DNA from: Bubalus kerabau
Taxonomy: Eukaryota; Chordata; Mammalia; Artiodactyla; Bovidae
Assembly (NCBI RefSeq): GCF_029407905.1
Contig: NC_073643.1
Span: forward strand, 28,424,001-28,488,000
Direction of reading: 5' to 3'
Length of the DNA: 64,000 nt
Shown: positions 55,741 to 64,000 of the stretch, piece by piece
How the letters are laid out: each line of letters opens with the position of its first letter
How positions within the stretch are numbered: the stretch's first letter is position 1
The notes under the pieces: generated by a model
Told to the model about the DNA's origin: nothing
The model's input: the letters and a program-made list of their open reading frames with translations, nothing else
The model's database searches: none
Made by a program: the position numbers and the translations under genes

Positions 55741-58359
55741 GAGCACTATATTTCCTGCTGCCCTAGCCACTAACTCCCCTGAGTACCTGGTCCTGCCAGA
55801 ACCCCTGCAACCCAAGCAGCTGCACCACTTCCACACCTGGCCCTTACAGGGGCAAACGCAAGCCCTCCAGGGCAGCCTCAGGAGCAAACCCCCAGTGGGT
55901 GACCCACATGCAGAGGTGGAAATAAAACCACAACTGAAATTCAGGGGCAGTGTGAATAAGGAAGAAGACCCAAAACCTTCCCACCAGCTGTACAACCTGC
56001 AGATTAAATCCACACGATCAACTAAGCAGACTCTGTGTCTATGGGATATATAAAAGGCCATTGAGAGCCCCCACAAAAGAAAATGCACTAGCTCTGATAG
56101 CTGTGGACATTGGTGGCAAGAACACACAGGAGTAGGACCAGATTAGAATCTGAGCTGCCCCCACAGCAGATTCAGAGATCAGCACAGTGTTAGAGGACAT
56201 CCTAGGGAGATAAGGTGGACTGTGATTCCCAGCACAGGAAAGGACTCTGACAACAGTGACTCAAAAAAAACATTTATTATTCTTATTTTTTGACTTGTTC
56301 TGTAGATTCTTTTGGATTTTCTTTCTTTTTTTTTTTACCTTTTCTTCCCTCTCTGTTGTAGTTGTTGATTTTATTGGAACTAAGAAATCCAATTAAGCCT
56401 TTGAGCTTTTTTTTTTTTTTTTTTTTGCTCAGTCACATTTTTTATTGTTGTCATAAACCTCTGTCTCTGCATTGGCCTTCTGCAGTTCTGTGGAGTTTTC
56501 CTTTTTTTTTTTTTTTTTCTTTCCTTTTCTCTCTTTTTTAATTTTAATTTTTAAACCTATTATTATTTTTTCTACGTTTATTCCTTTGTTTGCTTTTGCT
56601 ACTGTTCTTTTCCCCTTGCAGTTAATCTTTAACATATATAAATCTTCTTTATCTACCTCTATTTAACTTTGCATATCTATTCTTTCTTTTCTTTCTCTCC
56701 TTTCCTCTCAACATATTTGTTAGTTTTATTTTCATTGCTTTATACCCCACTTGGCACCTTGCTTTAGTTTTGTTTTCCAGTTTGTGCTTAACTTAGTTTT
56801 GTTCTTAACTGGTAAATAAATTTTTGACTTCCTTTGTTCACCAGATCAGTCTACTGTACTTTATTTTTGTTGGACTGTTTTCACTTTGCCCATGGCTGTA
56901 AATGTATTTGTGTATATTCCATTATTTTAACTATTATTTGCCTAATTTTGTAACTGCCATTTGTCTGGGGTTTGTCTTTGGTTTCTCATTTTGGGATATT
57001 TGTTTTACTCTCCCTTAATGTCATAACAAACCACTTGTGGAATCTTTGTTCCTGACCAGAGATCAAACCCTGAGCCTTTGGAGTGGGAGCACTGACACCA
57101 AGACCCTATACTACTAGAGAACTAACCCTAGGGAGTATCGAATAGTGAGCATGCACACAAAGGAAACCACTTGAATACAAGACCTGGCATCACCCAACCA
57201 AAAGTAGCACCCTGTGCAGGATGCCTCATCTAAACAACAAACAAAACAAAAATACAAACCCAATCATCAGCAAACAGGAGTAACACCTCTCCCAGCCTTG
57301 CCCATCAGAGGAAAAACAATCAAACAAAAACTCAGCCCAATTCTCACACTATACAAAGCTCACAAAAACGACTGGACCAACCTTACGAGGGTAGAAATGA
57401 TAAGGAAGAAAGAATTCAACATTCTTCAAGGAAAGAATTCAACTTTCCTTGAAGCCTGGGAAAAGGAGACCTCAAACACAATAACTTTAAAAAAAATAAA
57501 AAAAGGAAAGACAGAGAAATATTGCACAAATGAAGGAAGGAACTAGAGACACAGAAGTCCAAATAAATTAAGAGGAAATAGGAAAATTACCAAAAAAAGA
57601 ATTCAGAATGATGATAGTAAAGATGATCAAAACCTTGAAAACAAAATAGAGAAAAAAACAAGAATCAATTAACAAAGACCTAGAAGAATTAAAGAATAAG
57701 CATACAGAGACAAACAATACAATTACTGAAATTAAAAATACTCTAGAAGGAATCAACAGTGGAATATCTGAGCAGAAGAAAAAATCAGTGAACTGGAAGA
57801 TAAAATGGTGGAAATAACTTCTGAAAAGCAGAATTAAGTAAAAAGGAAAAGAGCTGAGGACAGTCTGAGAGACCTCTGGGACCATATCAAATGCACCAAC
57901 ATTCGAATTATAGGGGTCCCAGAAGAAGAAGAGAAAAAGAAAGGGTATGAGAAAATTTTTGAAGAGATTATAGTTGAAAATTTCCCATAACCATGGAAAA
58001 GGAAATAGCCAATCAAGTCCAAGGGGCACAAAGAATCCCATACAGGATAAACCCAAGGAGAAACATGCCAAGACACGTACTAATCAAACCAACAAAGACT
58101 AAACACAAAGAAAGAATATTAAAACCAGCAAGGGAGAAGCAACCAGTAAAATACAAGGGAAACACCACATACTTAACACTGATCTTTCACAGAAACTCTG
58201 CTGGCCAGAAGAGACTCACAGGATATATTTAAAGTACTGAAAGGGGAAAACTTACAACCAAGATTAGTGTACCCAGCAAGGATCTCATTCAAAATTGATG
58301 GAGAAATAAAAAGATTTCTGACAAGCAAAAGTTAAAATAATTCAGTACTACCAAACCAG

Positions 58360-61328
58360 TTCAGTTCAGTCGCTCAGTCATGTCTGACTCTTTGCGACCC
58401 CACAAATCACAACACACCAGGCTTCCCTGTCCATCACCAACTCCCGGAGCCTACCCAAACCCATGTCCATCAGGTCGGTGATGCCATCCAGCCATCTCAT
58501 CCTCTATCGTCCCCTTCTCCTCTTGCCCCCAATCCTTCACAGTATTAGGGTCTTTTCCAATGAGTCAACATCACATGAGGTGGCCAAAGTACTAAGCTTC
58601 AGCTTTAGCATCAGTTCTTCCAGTGAACACCCAGGACTGATCTCCTTTAGGATGAACTGGTTGAATCTTCTTGCCATCCAAGGGACTCTCAAGAGTCTTC
58701 TCCAACACCACAGTTCAAAAGCATCAATTCTTCAGTGCTCAGCTTTCTTCACAGTCCAACTCTCACATCCATACATGACCACAGGAAAAACCACAGCCTT
58801 GACTAGATGGACCTTTGTTGGCAAAGTAATGTCTCTGCTTTTTAATATGCTATCTAGGTTGGTCATAAATTTCCTTCAAATGAGTAAGTGTCTTTTAATT
58901 TCATGGCTGCAATCACCATCTGCAGTGATTTTGGAGCCCCCAAAAATAAAGTCTGACACTGTTTCCCCATCTATTTCCCATTAAGTTATGGGACCAGATG
59001 CCATGATCTTCATTTTCTGAATGTTGAGCTTTAAGCCAACTTGTTCACTCTCCTCTTTCACCTTCATCAAGAGGCTTTTTAGTTCCTCTTCACTTTCTGC
59101 CAAAAGGGTGGTGTCATCTGCATATCTGAGGTTATTGATATATCTCCCAGCAATCTTGATTCCAGCTTGTGCTTCTTCCACCCCAGTGTTTCTCATGATG
59201 TACTCTGCATATAAGTTAAATAAGCAGGGTGACAGTATACAGCCTTGACGTACTCCTTTTCCTATTTGGAACCAGTCTGTTGTTCCATGTCCAGTTCTAA
59301 CTGTTGCTTCCTGACCTGCATACAAGTCTCTCAAGAGGCAGGTCAGGTGGTCTGCTATTCCCATCTCTTTCAGAATTTTCTAGTTTATTGTGATCCACAC
59401 AGTGAAAGGCTTTGGCAGTCAATAAAGCAGAAATAGATGTTTTTCTGGAACTCTATTGCTTTTTCCATGATCCAGTGGATGTTGGCAATTTGGTCTCTGG
59501 TTCCTCTGCCTTTTCTAAAACCAATTGAACATCTGGAAGTTCACGGTTCATGTATTGCTGAAGCCTGGCTTGGGGAATTGTGAGCATTACTTTACTAGCG
59601 TGTGAGATGAGTGCAATTGTGTGGTAGTTTGAGCATTCTTTGGCATTGCCTTTCTTTGGGATTGGGATGAAAACGGACCTTTTCCAGTCCTGTGGCCACT
59701 GCTGAGTTTTCCAAATTTGCTGGCATATTGAGTGCAGCACTTTCACAGCGTCATCTTTCAGGATTTGAAATATCTCCACTGGAATTCCATCACCTCCACT
59801 AGCTTTGTTTGTAGTGATACTTTCTAAGGCCCAGTTGACTTCACACTCCAGGATATCTGGCTCTAGGTGAGTGATCACAACATCTTGATTATCTGGGCTA
59901 TGAAGCTCTTTTTTGTACAGTTCTTCTGTGTATTCTTGCCACTTCTTCTTAATATCTTCTGCTTCTGTTAGGTCCATACCATTTCTGTCCTTTATCGAGC
60001 CCATCTTTGGATGTAATGTTCCCTTGGTATCTCTAATTTTCTTGGAGAGATCTCTAGTCTTTCTCTTTCTGTTGTTTTCCTCTATTTCTTTTCATTGATC
60101 CCTGAGGAAGGCTTTTTTATCTCTCCTTGCTATTCTTTGGAACTCCACATTCAAATGGGAATATCTTTCCTTTTCTCCTTTGTTTTTTGCTTCTCTTCTT
60201 TTCACAGCTATTTGCAAGGCCTCCTCAGACAGCCATTTTGCTTTTTTGCATTTCTTTTCCATGGGGATGGTCTTAATCCCTGTCTCCTGTACAATGTCAT
60301 GAACCTCTGTCCATAGTTCATCAGGCACTCTGTCTATCAGATCTAGTCCCTTAAGTCTATTTCTCACTTCCACTGTATAATCATAAGGAATTTGATTTAG
60401 GTCATACTTGAATGGTCTAGTGGTTTTCCCTACTTTCTTCAATTTAAGTCTGAATTTGGCAATAAGGAGTTCATGATCTGAGCCACAGTCAGCTCCCGGT
60501 CTTGTTTTTGCTGACTATATAGAGCTTCTCCATCTCTGGCTACAAAGAATATAATCAATCTGATTTCGGTGTTGCCCATCTGGTGATGTCCATGTGTAGA
60601 GTCTTCTCTTGTGTTGTTGGAAGAGGGTGCTTGCTATGACCAGTGCGTTCTCTTGGCAAAACTCTATTAGCCTTTGCCCTGCTTCAGTCTGTACTGCAAG
60701 GCCAAATTTGCCTGCTACTCTAGGTGTTTCCTGACTACCTGCTTTTGCATTCCTTCCCCTATAATGAAAAGGACATCTTTTTTGGGTGTTAGTTGTAAAA
60801 GGTCTTGTAGGTCTTCATAGAACAGTTCAACTTCAACTTCTTCAGCATTACTGGTTGGGGCATAGGCTTGGATTACAATGATATTGAATTGTTTGCCTTG
60901 GAAACTAACAGAGATCATTCTGTCATTTTTGAGATTGCATCCAAGTACTGCATTTTGGACTATTTTGTTGACCATGATGGCTACTCCATTTCTTCTAAGG
61001 GATTCCTGCCCACAGTATTAGATATAATGGTTATCTGATTTAAATTCACCCATTCCAGTCCATTTTAGTTCACTGATTCCCAGAATGTCGACATTCACTC
61101 TTGCCATCTCCTATTTGACTACTTCCAATTTGCCTTGATTCACGGACCTAACATTCCAGGTTCCTATGCAATATTGCTCTTACAGCATCGGACCTTGCTT
61201 CTGTGACCAGTCACATCCACAGCTGGGTATTGTTTTTTCATGGCTCCATCCCTTCATTCTTTCTGGAGTTATTTTCTCCACTGATCTCCAGTAGCATATT
61301 GGGCATCTACCGACCTGGGGAGTTCATC
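58360..61328 (-). mobile_element. Nearly full-length BovB LINE (copy 11) inside L1 ORF1
   Basis: About 2.97 kb reverse-oriented BovB: 3' tail at 58360 (ttcagttcagtcgctcag) and APE-domain end near 61328. Perfect 10-bp TSD accaaaccag at 58350-58359 and 61329-61338. The longest BovB here, and the only one with the APE endonuclease region. Full BovB is about 3.2 kb, so a short 5' part is missing. Confidence 0.95.
58981..61240 (-). pseudogene. BovB APE-RT polyprotein, broken into frames
   Basis: Order from the N-terminus: GTWNVRSVNQGKL (about 61150), NVDILGISELKWTG with an upstream stop, VAIMVNKIVQNAV, IIVIQAYAPTSNAEE, LFIIGE (a GDWN-type site, altered), DYILCSQRW, and SDHELLIAKF: APE endonuclease landmarks. 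Then RYDLNQIPYDYTVEVRN-type linker (60092-60442), NKASGGDGIPVE (59453-60004), and RT motifs GVRQGCILSPCLFN and YADD (58981-59364). Frames are separated by stops and shifts at about 60090, 59450 and 58980. Not functional, but the best reference in the window for a complete domain order. Confidence 0.9.
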
Positions 61329-61428
61329 ACCAAACCAGCTTTACAGCAAATGCTAAATGGACCTATATAGTCAAGAAATACAGCAGAAGAAAAAAAGATC
61401 TACAAAATCAGCACCAAACAATTAGAAA

Positions 61429-64000
61429 ATGGCAATAGGAAAATATATATCAATAATTACTTTAAATGAAAATGGATTAAATGCTCCCATCAAAAGACAC
61501 AGACTGGCTGAATGGATACAAAAACAAGACCCATATATATATATGCTGTCTACAAGAAACCCACTTCAGACCTCAAGTCACATATAGCCTGAAAGTGAGA
61601 GGATGGAAAAATATTTTCCATGCAAATGGGAAGCAATACAAAGTTTGAAAAAGTAAAGCAAAAGCAAAAAATTGCTAGTGGAGTAACAATCCTCATATCA
61701 GACAAAATAGACCTTAAAATAAAGAAGATTACAAGAGACAAGGAAGGACGTTACATAATGATCAAGGGATCAATCCAAGGGAAAGACATAACAATTGTAA
61801 ATATCTATGCACCTAACATAGAAGCACCTCAATACATAAGACAAACACTGCTGCTGCTACTGCTGCTAAGTCGCTTCAGTTGTGTCCGACTCTGTGCGAC
61901 CCCATACAGCAGCCCACCAGGCTCCCCCATCCCTGGGATTCTCCAGGCAAGAACACTGGAGTAGGTTGCCATTTCCTTCTCCAATGCATGAAAGTGAAAA
62001 GTGAAAGTGAAGTCGCTCAGTCGTGCCTGACTCTTAGCGACCCCATGGACTGCAGCCTACCAGGCTCCTCCGTCCATGGGATTTTCCAGGCAAGAGTACT
62101 GGAGTGGGGTGCCATTGCCTTCTCCGAGACAAACACTAACATACATTAAAGGAGAAACTGACAGTAACACTATAATAGTAGAAGACTTTAACACCCAACT
62201 CACACCAATGGACAGATCATCAAAACGGAAAATTAATAAGGAAACAAAAGTTTTAAATGATACATTAGATGAGACAGATCTCACTGATATCTTTAGGACA
62301 TTCCATCCAAATGCAGAAAAATTCACCTTCTTCTCAAGTGCACATGGAACATTCTCCAGGATTAGACCACATCTTGGGTCACAAATCAAACCATAGTAAA
62401 ATTAAGAAAATCAAAATTGTATCAGGCATCTTGTTTGACCACAATGCTATGAGACTAGATATCAATTACAAGAAAAAAATGTAAGAAACACAAACACATG
62501 GAGAATAAAAAACACATTTCTAAATAACCAACAGGTTACTAAAGAAATCAAAAGGGAAATCAAAAAGTTTCTAGAAACAAACGACAATGAAAACATTACA
62601 ACTCAAAACCAATGAGATGCAGCAAAAACAGTTCTAAAAGGGAAGTTTATAGCAATACAATCCTACCTCAAGACACAAGAGAAACATCGAATAAACAACC
62701 TAACTTTACACCTAAAGCAACTGGAAAAAGAAGAAGGAAAAAAACCCACAAAATTAGTAGAAGGAAAGAAATCATAAAGATCTGAGCAGAAATAAATGAA
62801 AAAGAAATGAAAGAATAGTAAAGATTAATAAAGCTAAAAGCTGGTTCTTTGAGAAGATAAACAAAATTGACAAACTCTTAGCCAGACTCATCAAGAAAAA
62901 GAGAGAGAAGAATCAAATCAACAAAATTAGAAATGAAAAAGGAGAGGTTATGACAGACAATGCAGAAATACAAAGGATTATAAGAGACTATTATGAACAA
63001 CTATATGGCAATAAAATAGATAACCTGGAAGAAATGGACAGATTCTTAGAAAAGTTCAATCTTCCAAGACTGAACCATGAAGAAATAGAAATTATGAGCA
63101 ACCCAATTACAAGCACTGAAATTGAAGCTGTGATAAAAAATCTCCCCAAAAAAACAATAGCTCAGGACCATATGGCTTCACAGGAGAATTCTATCAACCA
63201 TTTAGAGAAGAGCTAATGCCTATCCTTCTAAAACTCTTTCAAAAAATTGCAGAGGAAGGAACACTTCCAAACTCATTCTATGAGGCCACCATCACCCTGA
63301 TACCAAAACCAGACAAAGACAACACAAAAAAAGAAAAGTACAGGTCAATATCACTGACGAACATAGATGCAAAAATCCTCAACAAAATTTTAGCAAACAG
63401 AATTCAGCAACACATCAAAAAGCTCATACACCATGATCAAGTTGGGTTTATTCTAGGGATGCAAGGATTCTTCAATATATGGAAATCAATCATTGTGATA
63501 CACCATATTAACAAATTGAAAGATAAAAACCATATGATCATCTCATTCGATGCAGAAAAAGCCTTTGACAAATTTCAGCACCTATTTAGGATTAAAACTC
63601 TTCAAAAAATGGGTATAGAAGGAACCTACCTGAACATAGTGAAGGCCATATATGATAAGCCTACAGCAAACATTATTCTCAATGATGAAAAACTGAAAGC
63701 ATTCCCCCTAAGATCAGGAACAAGACAAGGGTGTCCACTTTCACCACTGTTATTCAACATAAATCTGGAAGTCCTAGCTACAGCAATCAGAGAAGAAAAA
63801 GAAATAAAAGGAATCCAGATTGGAAAAGAAGAAGTAAAGCTCTCACAGTTAGCAGATGACATGAAACTGTACATAGAAAACCCTAAAGATAGTATCAGAA
63901 AATTACTAGAGCTAATCAGTGAATTTAGCAAAGTTGTAGGATACAAAATCAATACACAGAAATCACTTGCATTTCTATATACTAACAATAAAAAATCAGA
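61429..64000 (+). pseudogene. L1 ORF2 (APE + RT), broken, partial
   Basis: Starts ATG at 61429 (MAIGKYISIITLNENGLNAP). A 4-bp TATA expansion near 61535 shifts the frame before the LQETHF segment. APE landmarks follow: EDFNTQLTPMDRS at about 62185 (GDFN expected) and FDHNAMRLD at about 62440 (SDHN expected). A BOV-A2 interrupts at 61849-62126. The RT part carries SFDAEKAFDKFQH (motif A, Asp kept), GTRQGCPLSPLLFNI (motif B) and LADDMKLYIENP with Asp-Asp at 63855-63860. The rest, including the C-terminal Cys-rich region, is beyond the window. Several further stops. Confidence 0.85.
61849..62126 (-). mobile_element. BOV-A2 dimeric SINE in L1 ORF2
   Basis: Reverse-oriented dimer beginning (TGC)n-taagtcgcttcagttgtg. 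Perfect 10-bp TSD agacaaacac at 61839-61848 and 62127-62136, within the APE-coding part of ORF2. Confidence 0.95.

Larger units (their letters stand above)
54158..57500 (+). promoter_or_regulatory. L1 5'UTR / internal promoter region
   Basis: About 3.3 kb of non-coding leader before ORF1 including inserted SINE sequence. In L1 elements this region holds the internal RNA polymerase II promoter. Visible pieces: G-rich first kilobase, three 53-bp repeats (54821-54980), SINE-derived blocks (55014-55433, 55600-55740), a G14 run at 55567-55580, and T-rich DNA at 56270-57000 with T18-type runs. No specific factor site is claimed. Confidence 0.7.
57500..61370 (+). pseudogene. L1 ORF1, broken and split by BovB
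   Basis: Fragments of the L1 ORF1 RNA-binding protein: a Lys/Glu-rich coiled-coil part (INKDLEELKNKHTETNN at about 57670), middle RRM-like sequence and C-terminal part. Stops and frameshifts are frequent (for example TAA at 58336-58340). The BovB at 58360-61328 lies just before the C-terminus; after it the frame resumes as ALQQMLNGPI and ends at TAG 61368-61370. The start codon is uncertain. Confidence 0.75.
54158..64000 (+). mobile_element. Bovine-type L1, near full length, runs off window
   Basis: Forward ruminant L1 with 5'UTR (54158 to about 57500), ORF1 and ORF2 (from 61429, open-ended at 64000). The 5' end reads ggtgggaaaacaagatggc. Young-looking in sequence but disrupted by a trimeric BOV-A2 in the 5'UTR, a 3-kb BovB in ORF1 and a BOV-A2 in ORF2, plus point mutations. 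The 3' end and TSD lie beyond the window. Confidence 0.9.

Noticed and set aside
57568..58071. 167-codon reverse frame rich in hydrophobic residues, resembling a membrane protein
   Set aside because: Antisense of the Lys/Glu-rich L1 ORF1 coiled-coil region, which reads as Phe/Leu-rich on the other strand.

Overview
This window is ruminant nuclear DNA, almost certainly from a bovid. It is built mainly of interspersed repeats diagnostic of that group: BovB (RTE-clade) LINEs, tRNA-derived Bov-tA SINEs, dimeric BOV-A2 SINEs ending in (CAG)n, a CHR-type SINE, a ruminant mariner, and a bovine-type L1 with its own 5'UTR. Older mammalian repeats (MIR, L2, MER5A-like, MER2-like and old L1 tails) form the background. 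I found no host protein-coding exon, rRNA, tRNA or CRISPR array that I can support, so the window reads as intergenic or intronic. The species cannot be fixed from the sequence alone. All family names come from recognition by eye, without a database.

Layout. 1-6.5 kb: AT-rich DNA with Bov-tA copies and an old BovB carrying a SINE between 141/144-bp direct repeats. 6.5-13.3 kb: a minus-strand BovB (RT motif damaged), a BOV-A2, MIR fragments and a plus-strand BovB with a 545-codon open RT frame. 13.3-19.6 kb: old L1 3' ends, several SINEs, a 46-bp perfect palindrome and a MER2-like MITE. 20-24.9 kb: a BovB with a 412-codon frame, an artiodactyl L1 3' end split by a SINE and a BovB tail, and another BovB. 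25-30.9 kb: one old minus-strand L1 reaching its 5'UTR and split by six younger insertions. 32.2-38 kb: BOV-A2, BovB, Bov-tA, and a second old minus-strand L1 carrying a G-rich (GGGGGT)n tract. 39.4-43.7 kb: a probable solitary LTR with BovB inside, more L1/BovB pieces, and a near full-length dead mariner with a SINE inside. 43.7-54.1 kb: the quietest part, with MER5A, MER20-like, L2 and MER58-like relics. 54.2-64 kb: a nearly complete but dead bovine L1 that runs off the window, carrying a three-monomer BOV-A2 in its 5'UTR, a nearly full-length BovB in ORF1 and a BOV-A2 in ORF2.

Function. Nothing here looks like a working gene set. The RT/endonuclease frames belong to retrotransposons and each carries truncation, frameshift, stop or active-site damage, though the BovB frames at 11.3-12.9 kb and 20.0-21.2 kb are long with intact catalytic aspartates. 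BovB pieces add up to about 12.9 kb, roughly a fifth of the window, and sort by eye into at least two 3' subfamilies and two tail types. Target-site duplications (TSDs) are visible for many insertions and give a relative order. I did not find a convincing new biological system. The best leads are the long duplication around the 2.07 kb SINE, the trimeric BOV-A2 and other SINE-derived blocks in the L1 5'UTR, and the BovB subfamily signatures.
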